From positions 124,001 through 188,000 of the forward strand of contig JAMPKV010000004.1 of the NCBI GenBank assembly GCA_039962225.1: a stretch of 64,000 bases of DNA. The letters run 5' to 3'. Source of the stretch: Microcoleus sp. AS-A8. Lineage in GTDB: Bacteria; Cyanobacteriota; Cyanobacteriia; Cyanobacteriales; Coleofasciculaceae. The position numbers and the translations under genes are program-made. Under the pieces are notes generated by a model, which searched no databases, had not been told where the DNA came from, and was given only the letters and a program-made list of their open reading frames with translations. Positions 17,937 through 27,326 of this stretch are shown piece after piece (position 1 is the stretch's first letter; the number at the start of each line of letters is the position of its first letter).

Positions 17937-20900
17937 ATGCAAGCATCTCTTTCACTCAAAAGCACCGTGTTAACCACCCTGCTGCTAACGGGATTTATTG
18001 GCATCACACCCACTTTGGCTCAGCCCATTGTTTCTGATCAAACGACCGGAACAATAGTGACGCCGAATGGGAACCAGCTTGATATTAGCGGCGGCACACT
18101 TTCCGGAGATGGGGCGAACCTATTTCACAGCTTTCAAAAATTGGGTCTCAATTCTGGCGAGACAGCCAATTTTCTTTCTAATCCAACCATTCAAAACATT
18201 TTGGGGCGGGTTACGGGTGGAGATGCCTCGATTATTAATGGATTGATTCAAGTGACAGGTGGGAACTCCAATCTTTACCTGATGAATCCAGCAGGTATGA
18301 TTTTTGGTGCGGATGCCCGTCTGAATGTCCCCGCTTCCTTCACCGCGACTACGGCTACAGGGATTGGGTTTAACAACGGTTGGTTTAATGCTACAGGTAA
18401 CAATAATTATGCGGCCTTAGTGGGTGCCCCCAATACATTTGCTTTTAACAACCCATCTCAACCGGGAGTTATTGTTAATGCCGGACAGTTAGCGGTTCCC
18501 AATGGCCAGAATCTTACCCTATTAGGTGGCACGGTGGTGAATACCGGGCAGTTGGCAGCACCTCAGGGGACGATTACGATGGCGGCGGTACCGGGTCAAA
18601 AATTGGTACGTATCAGCCAACCGGGGAATCTCTTGAGTTTGGAGGTTGAGCCAATCGAGGCTGGAACTCAAGCTGGAGGTTGGACAATTCCAGTCTTATC
18701 ACTGCCAGAATTACTCACCGGTGAGGGGGGCAGTCAGGCGACGGGATTGGCGGTTAAGGCTAATGGTCAGGTTGAATTAACCGCTTCTGCGGTAAAAATT
18801 CCCTCGGAGGCAGGTACAACAATCGCCTCTGGCACGCTGGATGTATCCACCCCCCCCAACCAAGGGGGAGTGGGTGGCAATATTAATGTTTTGGGCGACC
18901 AAGTTAAACTTCTCAGCGCCAATCTAGACGCCTCTGGTACCGATGGTGGCGGTAATGTCAGAATTGGCGGCGATTATCAGGGTAAGGGAAAAATACCCAA
19001 TGCCTCTGACACATTTGTCAGTGCGGATACGAATATCAAGGCTGATGCACTCTCTCAGGGTAAGGGTGGACAAGTGATTGCCTGGGCGGATAAGTCCAAT
19101 CGATTCCTCGGCAAAATCAGCGCTCGCGGCGGATTAAACTCTGGGAATGGGGGATTTGCTGAGGTTTCCGGGAAGCAATCCCTAGAATTTAAAGGTCTGG
19201 CTGACTTGTTAGCACCGGCGGGTGCAGCGGGGACGTTGCTGTTAGACCCTACGGATATCACTATCGGCGATACTGATAATCCTCCCTCTAATATCAGTAC
19301 CGCCACCCTCGTCAATCAACTCATGTTTGGCAATGTCACCGTTTCCACGGCATCGGATGGGGGTGGGGCGGGAAATATTACCGTTAATAATCCCATCAAT
19401 TGGGAGAATGGTTTCTCTCTGACACTGCTTGCCGATAACAATATCACTATTAATTCCGGTGCCAATATTACCTACGCGGGTGCGGCGAACCGAGAACTAA
19501 ATTTATTAGCAAATAACAATATTATTCTCAATTCGGGTTCAACTTTAGCCGCCACTGGGGCGGGAAGGCTGGATGTTAATCTTAGCGCGGGTCAAGGTGG
19601 GAATAGTGCAGGAGCGATCGCTATCCAGGGTGCTGCCATCAACTCCAATGGTGGTGATATTACCCTCGGCGCAGGGGCCATCAACATCAGCAACAACGCT
19701 CTCATTGACTCCAAAGGCGGCGATATCAGCCTCAACGCAGAAGCAATCGCTATCCTCGGTGCTCCTATCAATTCCAATGGCGGTGATATTACCCTCGGCG
19801 CAGAGGCAATTACCATCAATAACAACGCTCTGATTGAGTCCAAAGGGGGCGATATCATCCTCGGTGGTAGCAGCAACCCGTTAACGACGCCGACAACCAG
19901 CATCAATCTCAACGGTGCCCGACTGAGTTCCGAGACTGGAGAAATCAGGCTTACCAGTAATGATATCCAACTGACGGGTGCGAAGTTTGAAAGTGCCAGT
20001 GGCGGAAATATCAAGCTCAATACTCCGAATGGCACAGGGGAAATTATCCTCGATGGAGTTAACTTAAGTGCTGATAACGGTAGCTTGGAACTGGTTGGGA
20101 CGGACGTGCAGCTGCGTAACGGTACTAAGTTGAGTTCCTCTGGAACCGGTGATATCACCATACGCAGTTCAGGCATGATCGACACCACGGGTGGCACCTT
20201 AGCGGGAAGCAACATCTTCCTTACCGCGAATCAGGCGATTACCACCGGTGCTGTGAGCTTGAGTGCCAATTCTGGCTCAGGGATTAATCCCTTGTTCAAA
20301 ATCAATACGTCTGACATTGTCAACCTCAACGGAGCGATTTCCACCACCTTGCCTAGGGGAGGTGACATTGTGATTGGGGATGTAACAGCTCCCAGTCAGA
20401 TTAATGTGAACTCGGCTTTGTCCACTTTAGGCGGGAATATCAACTTCACTAGTACGGGAGCGATCACGCTTGCGGGCAACCTTACGACGGCTGGAGGAGC
20501 GATTACCCTAACGGGAACAAGCCTGAACACCGCCCTCCTAGACTCCAGCAATACGAATGGCAATGGAGGAGCGATCGCTCTTACTGCCAATAATGCTCAG
20601 CTAATCCTGTCTAACCTGAACTCCAGCTCGACTTCAGGTAGGGGGGGCGATATTTCACTCACCAATCCAGGAGCCATTATTAGTGGAGACTTGAACGCTT
20701 CCGGCGCGACAGGTGGCGGAAACATTACCGTTCAGTCAGGCGGAGATAACACCACAGGAAATATTAACTCTAGTTCAAGCAATGGGAATGGAGGAGCGAT
20801 CGCCCTCACTGCCAATAATGGCAAGTTGACCACGTCTAACCTCAATTCCAGCTCAACTTCTGGCAGGGGTGGCGATATTTCACTCACCAATCAAGGAGCC

Positions 20901-22823
20901 GTAATCAGTGGAGATTTGAACGCTTCCGGCGCGGCAGGGGGTGGAAGCCTTACCGTTCAATCCGGTGAGAGCATTACCACAGGTGAGATCGACACCAGTT
21001 CGAGCCAAGGTAATGGAGGCAATGTCCTCCTCGATCCCCCTGGTGATATCCAAGTCACCTCCATTAACGCCCAAGGTGGTGTCGGCGGTATAGGCGGCAA
21101 TATTGATATCACCACCGAGCAATTTTTCCGAGCGACTGGAATTTTCACCAACGGCAGTTGTCTCAACACCAGTATTTGTAGCGTTGGCGGGGCTGGAGGC
21201 GGTGCCATCACCCTTCGTCATGGAGGTCAGGGAGTCATTCCTTTTAATGTTGGAGATGCTAGCAAGAACGGTACAGGGGGTGCGATTGTAAGTACTGGCG
21301 GCCCGTCAATCTTACCCTTCCAATCCTTGCCTTACACTTACAGCAATGGCGTCAACATTAACATTATTAGTGTTCCATCACCCCCTCCAACTCCTCCGAC
21401 TGTAGACCCCCCAACCCCTCCGACACAACCCTCGCCGCAACCCTCGACACCACCTTCCTCCCAACCGACACTACCTTATGCATCACCCCCCTTACTCACG
21501 TCAGCACCACCACCGCCATTGGCTGTTGAGCTGAATGACTCTGTGGCGACTGTCGATCAGCTATTCACCAATGAATTTAAAAAATATCTCAGCCTGGGTC
21601 AGACAAAAAGCATTACCTTGGCAGATGCTCAAAATAGTCTACGTCGTATCGAAAGTGCGACGCGTGTTAAGCCAGCCATTATCTATGCAGTCTTCGTTCC
21701 CTCAACCTTAGCCTCCAAGGCAACTGGGAATGCTCAATCCTCCCCTAATGGGGGACTCGATCTCCAGGAATTGGATAGACAACGCCAAGATAGTGACCTG
21801 TTAGAATTAATCCTCGTCACTCCAGAGGGCAAACCCATTCGTAAGCGGGTGCCTGGGACAACACGCTCCTCAGTGCTTAAGGTGGCGGAGCAATTACGCA
21901 GTGAACTCACCGACATCACTAGTCGTTCTTCGGAGTACCTCCCTCCTGCCCAAAACATGTACCAGTGGTTGGTCGCTCCGCTAGAGGCCGATTTAAAAGC
22001 TCTTGACATCCAGAACCTTGTGTTCATTATGGATTCAGGGCTACGTTCCATCCCCATGAGCGCGCTTCATGATGGTCAAGGCTTTCTGGTAGAAAAATAT
22101 AGCGTTAGCTTGATGCCGAGTCTCGGCTTAACGGATAGCCGCTACAAAGACATCAAAGATAGCCAAGTGCTAGCCATGGGAGCGTCAAAATTTAGCAACC
22201 AAGCTCCTTTACCCGCTGTCCCTGTAGAGTTGTCTCAAATTACATCCTTATGGAAAGGTCAATCCTTCCTCAATCAAGAATTTACGCTGACTAATTTGAA
22301 GGCGCAACGCCGCCAAAAACCGTTTGGCATTGTCCATCTTGCCACCCATGCCTTCTTTCAGCCGGGAGAACCGAGCAACTCCTATATCCAGTTATCGGAC
22401 ACGAAGCTGGGCCTGAACCAACTCCGGCAATTGGGCTGGAATGATCCAGCAGTGGAGTTGTTAGTGTTGAGTGCTTGTAAAACGGCACAGGGCAATGAAG
22501 AGGTGGAGTTGGGTTTCGCTGGCTTAGCCGTCCAAGCTGGCGTTAAGTCAGCCCTGGCAAGTTTATCTTTTATCAGCGATGAAGGAACAATGGCACTGAT
22601 GACGGAGTTTTATGAGCAACTACAACAAGCCCCGATTAAGTCAGAGGCATTGCGACGGGCACAGGTAGCCATGCTCAAGGGAGAAGTGAAGCTGGAAGAT
22701 GGTCAATTAATTACTCCGAGTCAGACACTCCCTTTACCGCCAGAACTGGCAAAGCTGGGGAATCAAACGCTGTCCCATCCCAAATTTTGGGCGGCATTTA
22801 CACTGATTGGCAATCCTTGGTAA
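17937..22823 (+). CDS. Secreted haemagglutinin-type (TPS) protein fused to a CHAT protease domain
   Basis: This 1628-residue exoprotein begins with a signal peptide (MQASLSLKSTVLTTLLLTGF, cleavage near TLAQP). A two-partner-secretion haemagglutination domain follows (about 30-270), with GNSNLYLMNPAGMIFG and ANFLSNPTIQNILG. A long Gly/Asn/Ser/Thr-rich beta-helix (about 270-1130) comes next, with repeat units of 43 and 75 residues. A Pro-rich linker (about 1145-1195) leads to a C-terminal CHAT caspase-like domain (about 1330-1628). The catalytic pair is visible: H1471 in HLATHAFF and C1514 in LSACKTA. Export would need an FhaC/ShlB-type pore, which is not encoded in this window. The cyclase and DUF928 genes follow on the same strand, a grouping I recall from other cyanobacteria. 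Confidence 0.9.
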   Translation: MQASLSLKSTVLTTLLLTGFIGITPTLAQPIVSDQTTGTIVTPNGNQLDISGGTLSGDGANLFHSFQKLGLNSGETANFLSNPTIQNILGRVTGGDASIINGLIQVTGGNSNLYLMNPAGMIFGADARLNVPASFTATTATGIGFNNGWFNATGNNNYAALVGAPNTFAFNNPSQPGVIVNAGQLAVPNGQNLTLLGGTVVNTGQLAAPQGTITMAAVPGQKLVRISQPGNLLSLEVEPIEAGTQAGGWTIPVLSLPELLTGEGGSQATGLAVKANGQVELTASAVKIPSEAGTTIASGTLDVSTPPNQGGVGGNINVLGDQVKLLSANLDASGTDGGGNVRIGGDYQGKGKIPNASDTFVSADTNIKADALSQGKGGQVIAWADKSNRFLGKISARGGLNSGNGGFAEVSGKQSLEFKGLADLLAPAGAAGTLLLDPTDITIGDTDNPPSNISTATLVNQLMFGNVTVSTASDGGGAGNITVNNPINWENGFSLTLLADNNITINSGANITYAGAANRELNLLANNNIILNSGSTLAATGAGRLDVNLSAGQGGNSAGAIAIQGAAINSNGGDITLGAGAINISNNALIDSKGGDISLNAEAIAILGAPINSNGGDITLGAEAITINNNALIESKGGDIILGGSSNPLTTPTTSINLNGARLSSETGEIRLTSNDIQLTGAKFESASGGNIKLNTPNGTGEIILDGVNLSADNGSLELVGTDVQLRNGTKLSSSGTGDITIRSSGMIDTTGGTLAGSNIFLTANQAITTGAVSLSANSGSGINPLFKINTSDIVNLNGAISTTLPRGGDIVIGDVTAPSQINVNSALSTLGGNINFTSTGAITLAGNLTTAGGAITLTGTSLNTALLDSSNTNGNGGAIALTANNAQLILSNLNSSSTSGRGGDISLTNPGAIISGDLNASGATGGGNITVQSGGDNTTGNINSSSSNGNGGAIALTANNGKLTTSNLNSSSTSGRGGDISLTNQGAVISGDLNASGAAGGGSLTVQSGESITTGEIDTSSSQGNGGNVLLDPPGDIQVTSINAQGGVGGIGGNIDITTEQFFRATGIFTNGSCLNTSICSVGGAGGGAITLRHGGQGVIPFNVGDASKNGTGGAIVSTGGPSILPFQSLPYTYSNGVNINIISVPSPPPTPPTVDPPTPPTQPSPQPSTPPSSQPTLPYASPPLLTSAPPPPLAVELNDSVATVDQLFTNEFKKYLSLGQTKSITLADAQNSLRRIESATRVKPAIIYAVFVPSTLASKATGNAQSSPNGGLDLQELDRQRQDSDLLELILVTPEGKPIRKRVPGTTRSSVLKVAEQLRSELTDITSRSSEYLPPAQNMYQWLVAPLEADLKALDIQNLVFIMDSGLRSIPMSALHDGQGFLVEKYSVSLMPSLGLTDSRYKDIKDSQVLAMGASKFSNQAPLPAVPVELSQITSLWKGQSFLNQEFTLTNLKAQRRQKPFGIVHLATHAFFQPGEPSNSYIQLSDTKLGLNQLRQLGWNDPAVELLVLSACKTAQGNEEVELGFAGLAVQAGVKSALASLSFISDEGTMALMTEFYEQLQQAPIKSEALRRAQVAMLKGEVKLEDGQLITPSQTLPLPPELAKLGNQTLSHPKFWAAFTLIGNPW
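19614..19871 (+). repeat. Two 129-bp tandem repeats inside TPS-CHAT gene
   Basis: Units at 19614-19742 and 19743-19871 encode 43-residue copies with shared blocks INSNGGDITLGA and SKGGDI. The high DNA similarity points to recent duplication by slippage or recombination within the beta-helix coding region. Confidence 0.75.
20556..21005 (+). repeat. Two 225-bp tandem repeats inside TPS-CHAT gene
   Basis: Units at 20556-20780 and 20781-21005 encode 75-residue copies. Shared blocks are NGNGGAIALTANN, SNLNSSSTSGRGGDISLTN and SGDLNASGA. The second unit drifts near its end. Copy number is likely to differ between strains. Confidence 0.75.
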
Positions 22824-23251
22824 GTGCAAGGATGCCGTTTTAGCGCTAGGAAATTCCAGCGCCGCCTCTTTGCCAGGTTGAATTTTATAGAAGAGCATCC
22901 GGATTGTAAAAATATCTGAGTCAAAAATCCGGAGTTCTGCTATTTTCTGCATAAACAGTGTGTTTATTCCCCCAATTAAAAGTTCTCAAAAATTTCTTTT
23001 AATATCTCAAAAAATGGGACTTATTTTATTTGTTTTTAATAACTGAAACTATTGATTTCCAAGAATTGAAACTAATGAATTCCGATGCGCTATAGCAGTC
23101 GTAAAGGCGATTTGGATTTATCCAAATCCTGAAACCTTGACCAATTAATCTTTTCCCTTCTGCCCTCTACCTTCTGCCTTCTGCCTTTGGCTATAGCAAA
23201 ATCAAAAATTGGTATAAACGAGCCGCGTTTACCCAGATTGGTGCAACTGAA
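22824..23251. other. Spacer with dispersed repeat, TPS-CHAT to CHASE2 gene
   Basis: This 428-bp non-coding gap holds a dispersed element bounded by GCTATAGC at both ends (23089-23197, listed separately). Nothing else is recognised. The gap is large enough for the cyclase to have its own promoter. Confidence 0.5.
23089..23197. repeat. Dispersed short repeat, copy 1
   Basis: A 109-bp segment starts and ends with the palindrome GCTATAGC and contains a run of CCTTCTGCC-type heptamers before its right end. Two further copies with the same end structure lie at 53204-53329 and 59632-59758. The family looks like a small non-coding palindromic element. Confidence 0.55.
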
Positions 23252-25198
23252 ATGAATCATAAAAATAATTGTTTAATTTCTCGATTTGTTCAGGTTTTCA
23301 ATAGTTTTTGGAAAAAGAACGTTACGTCAAAGAATCTTGACTTAGTCATCACCAGCCTTGCGGCGTTTGGCTTGTTCCTGGGAGTGCGGCAGTTAGGCTG
23401 GCTACAGCCTTTGGAATTAGCGGCTTTCGATCTCATGGTTCGCCTTCGCCCGGATGAAGGCCCCGATCCGCGCTTGCTGGTGGTGGAGATTACAGAGCGA
23501 GATATCCAAGCTCTGAATCAATATCCTATCTCCGACGGACTTTTAGCCAAGGTCTTGGGAGAATTGGAGCGGCATCAGCCCATTGTCATCGGTGTGGATT
23601 TGGCTCGCAATGTACCGCAAGGGACAGGTCAGGCTGAGTTGATGACTCGATTCCGAAGTCCCAAGGTGATTGCGATCGCCAATATTGGCAACACCGAAGC
23701 CGAAGCGGTCATCCCCCCACCCGGAGTATCTCAGGAACGCGTGGGTTTCAGTGATGTTGTGATTGACCCCGATAGCGTGATTCGTCGCAATTTTATGATC
23801 GCTCCCATCGATGAGAAAACGACCCTCTACTCGTTTTCCCTACGTGTCGCCCTCGCTTATCTCAAACACAAAGGGATTAAGCCTCAATTCACCCAAACTG
23901 AGGAACTTCAGTTAGGTACAACGGTATTTAACTGGTTGGCCTTAAATTCGGGTGGTTATCAAACCATTGATGATGGTGGCTATCAAATTCTGTTGAATTA
24001 CCGTTCCGCTCGAAATGTCGCACGCGGCGTTAGCTTTACACAGGTGTTGAACGGGCAGATTGATCCAAGCTGGGTGAAAGGCAAGATTGTACTCATTGGC
24101 GCAACCGCTCCAACGGCAAAAGATTTGTTCTCTACCCCCTACAGCGCCAGGGAAAAAGCTATTCCTCGGATGGCAGGGGTTCTGGTTCACTCCCAGATGG
24201 TGAGCCAAATTTTGAGTGCCGTTTTGGATCATCGTCCCCTGTTTTGGTATTGGTCTGAACGGGCAGAACTCTTGTGGATTCTTGCCTGGTCATTGGTGGG
24301 TGGCGTTTTGGTGGCACGAGTTCACAATCTGCTAATCCTAGGGTTGAGTGGTCTAGGCTGTCTGTGTGTGTTGTTTGGTTTTACCCTATCGCTGTTGATG
24401 CAGTCGGCATGGATACCCTTAGCGGCACCGACGATCGGATTAATTGTCACGGGTTTGGCGGTGGAGGCTTACCAACGGCAACTTTTCCAACGCCAAGAAC
24501 AGATGGTGATGAAGCTCTTAGGACAGCAAACTTCACCGGAAATTGCCCAAGCGCTTTGGAATGAGCATGATCGCTTACTGGATTCGGGTCTTCTGCCCGG
24601 TCAACGCGTGATCGCGACGATATTACTTACTGACATCAAAGGATTCAGCACCATCTCGGAAAAAATGCCGCCAGAAGAGGTGATGGCTTGGTTGAATGAA
24701 TACTTGCCCATCATGGTGCGGGAAGTGCAAAACTACCGTGGGATTATCAACAAGTTCACGGGCGATGGTTTGTTAGCGGTGTTTGGGGTGCCTGTACCCG
24801 CTACAACCGAGGCAGTTGTGGCAGAAGATGCTCGACGTGCTGTAGCTTGTGCGCTGGCGATGGATGATCGATTGCAAGAACTCAACCGGAATTGGCGCTA
24901 TCGAGGTTTGCCGTTGGTTCAGATGCGGGTTGGAATTTACACCGGTCCTGTCATGGTAGGAAGTTTAGGCGGCAAAGAGCGCTTGGAATATGGGGTGATT
25001 GGGGACAGTGTCAATATTGCCGCTCGTTTGGAAAGTTGTAAGAAAGACAATCAACCGAGTGACTGTCGAATTTTGATTGCCCACGAAACTCTGGTTTATC
25101 TCCAGGATGAGTTTCAGGTAGAAGCTTGGGGTGCACTGCAATTGAAGGGAAAACAGCACAAGGTTGATGTTTACCGGGTGCTGGGTCGTAACGCTTGA
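23252..25198 (+). CDS. CHASE2-domain adenylate cyclase
   Basis: This membrane class III nucleotide cyclase of 648 residues has an N-terminal membrane anchor (about 28-45) and an extracytoplasmic CHASE2 sensor domain (about 45-330). Three membrane helices follow (about 340-415), then the cyclase domain (about 455-645). DIKGFS supplies the first metal-binding Asp and GDGLLAVFG the second. NKFTGDG carries the Lys and VIGDSVNIAARLE the Asp used for adenine selection, so the product should be cAMP. The input signal for CHASE2 is unknown. It sits after the secreted CHAT protein and 34 bp before the DUF928 gene, so sensing of the cell exterior is a reasonable guess. Confidence 0.92.
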   Translation: MNHKNNCLISRFVQVFNSFWKKNVTSKNLDLVITSLAAFGLFLGVRQLGWLQPLELAAFDLMVRLRPDEGPDPRLLVVEITERDIQALNQYPISDGLLAKVLGELERHQPIVIGVDLARNVPQGTGQAELMTRFRSPKVIAIANIGNTEAEAVIPPPGVSQERVGFSDVVIDPDSVIRRNFMIAPIDEKTTLYSFSLRVALAYLKHKGIKPQFTQTEELQLGTTVFNWLALNSGGYQTIDDGGYQILLNYRSARNVARGVSFTQVLNGQIDPSWVKGKIVLIGATAPTAKDLFSTPYSAREKAIPRMAGVLVHSQMVSQILSAVLDHRPLFWYWSERAELLWILAWSLVGGVLVARVHNLLILGLSGLGCLCVLFGFTLSLLMQSAWIPLAAPTIGLIVTGLAVEAYQRQLFQRQEQMVMKLLGQQTSPEIAQALWNEHDRLLDSGLLPGQRVIATILLTDIKGFSTISEKMPPEEVMAWLNEYLPIMVREVQNYRGIINKFTGDGLLAVFGVPVPATTEAVVAEDARRAVACALAMDDRLQELNRNWRYRGLPLVQMRVGIYTGPVMVGSLGGKERLEYGVIGDSVNIAARLESCKKDNQPSDCRILIAHETLVYLQDEFQVEAWGALQLKGKQHKVDVYRVLGRNA

Positions 25199-25232
25199 AA
25201 ATCACTTCATCGGTGTTCAGAGGTAACCTATT

Positions 25233-25967
25233 ATGTTTTGGACAAAGTCTCGCACCACTCTTATCTCGTTCTGCATCGCCTTTTTTGTCGGTCTGTTTCT
25301 GTCTGTGGTGCCCCTACAAGTCATTGCCCAACCCTCAAATTTACAAGTTCAAGGGCAATTTGGGAGCAGCCAATCTCCTGCTTTGTTAACGCAGCGTTTA
25401 AAGGATGAACGACGACCGCTACCCGGAAGGAGAGAACCTGCGGCTGGACGGGGTTGTGGGGCTAATATACCCAACCTGCCACTGACGGCATTGACTCCAA
25501 CAACGAATCTGGGATTCACGGTTGCCGCCTATCCGAAATTCTTTTTCTATATTCCTCAGACCTCTGCAACCGCTGTGAAGTTTACTCTTCTTAAGGAAGA
25601 TGACACTCAGGTTTATGAGAAAACTTTTCCAATTTCTCGCACCTCTGGTATTTTCAATCTTCGCCTTCCTGATGACAAAACTTTGCCTCCCCTCGTGGTG
25701 GGAAAAAACTATCATTGGTACTTTCAAATCACTTGTCCACAATTAGGGAGTGGGGATATTTATGTGGATGGATGGGTTCAACGAGTCTCTCGTGATGGTC
25801 AGAATAATCTGTGGTACGACAGATTGGCCACTCTGGCTGAGAAACGCCGCTTGCATCCGAATGATTCTGCGATCACGGCTGAGTGGGAAAATTTGTTAAG
25901 TTCGGAGGGATTAGACCAACTTGCTCCACAGCGTCTAATGGGTAGTTTAACCAGCCAGAAGTTGTAA
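25233..25967 (+). CDS. DUF928 secreted protein
   Basis: The 244-residue protein has a signal peptide (FCIAFFVGLFLSVVPLQVIA, cleavage near residue 30). The DUF928 domain (about 75-215) carries PLTALTPTTNLGFTVAAYPK, FYIPQTSATAVKFTLLKED and YHWYFQITCPQLGSGDIYVD followed by GWVQRV. The function is unknown. In cyanobacteria I recall DUF928 genes commonly beside CHASE2 cyclases and CHAT or TPS proteins, as here. AGAGGTAA precedes the ATG, and the 34-bp gap to the cyclase suggests one transcript. A terminal conserved Cys pair (GCGAN, TCPQ) may form a disulfide. Confidence 0.85.
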   Translation: MFWTKSRTTLISFCIAFFVGLFLSVVPLQVIAQPSNLQVQGQFGSSQSPALLTQRLKDERRPLPGRREPAAGRGCGANIPNLPLTALTPTTNLGFTVAAYPKFFFYIPQTSATAVKFTLLKEDDTQVYEKTFPISRTSGIFNLRLPDDKTLPPLVVGKNYHWYFQITCPQLGSGDIYVDGWVQRVSRDGQNNLWYDRLATLAEKRRLHPNDSAITAEWENLLSSEGLDQLAPQRLMGSLTSQKL

Positions 25968-26198
25968 AGTTGGAGTGCGATCGCATTTTCCTCACGAGCC
26001 TGTAGCAGTTGTGCTGCCTTAGGAGGTGCTAAGAATGCGAAATGCGGACTACGAAAAGGGGATCACAAAAAAATTTAAATTGGGTAGTACAATTTGACTC
26101 TGATAGCCGTTTCTATCCTGATACTGATGCTGAGTCAAAAGATGTCATAGCCCAGAAGAGCGGACAAATGAGATGATTAGCAATAGCGGAGGTGAAAT

Positions 26199-26753
26199 GT
26201 GCCAAAAAAAAACAAAAGCAACTATTTCTTTTGTTTACGGGGTTGGATTATTGGGTTTGTAGTGCTCCTTAGTGTTGGTTTCTGGAGCGATCGCGCAGAA
26301 GCGGCTCAATGGGTAGTGCTGAAATACCGTTTTTTGCGAGAGAGAGTATCGGTACCTGAACTCACAACGTTTGTTAAGACGGGAGAACTTTCTAGAACGC
26401 TGCGAGCTTATCTCAAGCTTGCCAAAAAAGAACCGGCCGAGTTGCGGCGCACTCTGACGCAAGAGGTTAAAGTTAACCCGACTTTCCTGTATCAAGTCCT
26501 CAAAACTCCAGTAGGAGACGGGATGCTCGATCAAGTCAGTCAGGTGGTTCATACCCCCTCCAATCGGGCCAACCGGGAGTCTTTGCGAGGAGCTTTGGTG
26601 AGTTCTGCTTTGCCGGATGGCAATATTACTTTAATTGAGACATTGCAAAACTACCCAACGCCCGAAGTTCATGTCGAGGGCGAACGGCTTGCTGAGGTTA
26701 TACAGAACATTAGCAAGCTAATCGGACGTCTGCCGCCACTGCCCCGATTGTGA
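26199..26753 (+). CDS. DUF1400-type secreted protein
   Basis: This 184-residue exported protein has a basic N terminus and a hydrophobic core (GWIIGFVVLLSVGFW), with cleavage near AEAAQ. The mature part matches the helical DUF1400 domain often found in front of alpha/beta hydrolases: KYRFLRERVSVPELTTFVKT, LRAYLKLAKKEP and LDQVSQVVHTPSN. No hydrolase domain follows, so this is the stand-alone form. The frame opens with GTG, with GGAGGTGA only 3 bp before it. That spacing is short, and an out-of-frame ATG overlaps at 26197, so translation may be weak. The function is unknown. Confidence 0.7.
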   Translation: MPKKNKSNYFFCLRGWIIGFVVLLSVGFWSDRAEAAQWVVLKYRFLRERVSVPELTTFVKTGELSRTLRAYLKLAKKEPAELRRTLTQEVKVNPTFLYQVLKTPVGDGMLDQVSQVVHTPSNRANRESLRGALVSSALPDGNITLIETLQNYPTPEVHVEGERLAEVIQNISKLIGRLPPLPRL

Positions 26754-26780
26754 GACAATGCTCCCTAAATCGGGTTTGTT

Positions 26781-26984
26781 CTAATAAGCTAAAGTTTCTA
26801 AAGTTTCCCTCAGATACCGCCGCACCCGGTTATCCAGGCTATAATCCTGAGATTGCTCGCCGGCTCGATGTTCCATCTGCCAACGCTGAAATCCTGAACT
26901 AGTGGCGATCGCTTGTTTGAGGCTATCCCAGATTTGGCTGTCTTGAGGAAATTGACGGGATGCAGGAGTAGCTGAGCTTTCCAT
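26781..26984 (-). CDS. Small conserved cyanobacterial protein
   Basis: This 67-residue protein contains DSLKQAIATSSGFQRWQMEH and ends RVRRYLRETLETLAY, a pattern I recall from a small conserved family limited to cyanobacteria. It has no signal peptide, is mostly helical and has no known function. It is convergent with the DUF1400 gene, whose stop is 27 bp away. Confidence 0.65.
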   Translation of the reverse strand: MESSATPASRQFPQDSQIWDSLKQAIATSSGFQRWQMEHRAGEQSQDYSLDNRVRRYLRETLETLAY

Positions 26985-27326
26985 AAAATACCTTAAAAAC
27001 TCTACACGGCGTTGTTCAATAGCGCTTCTTGTGAAAGGAGCGCCACAAAACTCCAGGTTTCTGCTTTTCTTTCAGGATAACCTGGGTATCTTATTCAGAT
27101 TGTGACCTCGGCAACAACTTAATGAATTGAGAATTTTAAATGGGTAATTTACAGCTCAATCCAGCCGCTTCGGATTGAGTCACTCCAAGGCATTCGATCC
27201 CGCGGCTAAGCTTTACCCAAGATTTATTAATTATTCCATTGATTATTTCTATGGCTCCATGCACGAGAGAAGTCGATTGAGTTTTTTTCCTGAATTGGGA
27301 ACGGTAAAAAAGAAGCGCCGCAGGGG
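26985..27326. other. Spacer with hairpins
   Basis: There is no gene. An 8-bp stem CTCAATCC/GGATTGAG (27155-27162 with 27172-27179) and a CCAGGTT/AACCTGG pair (about 27053-27087) are visible. Either could end transcription of the minus-strand operon finishing at 27327. Confidence 0.45.
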
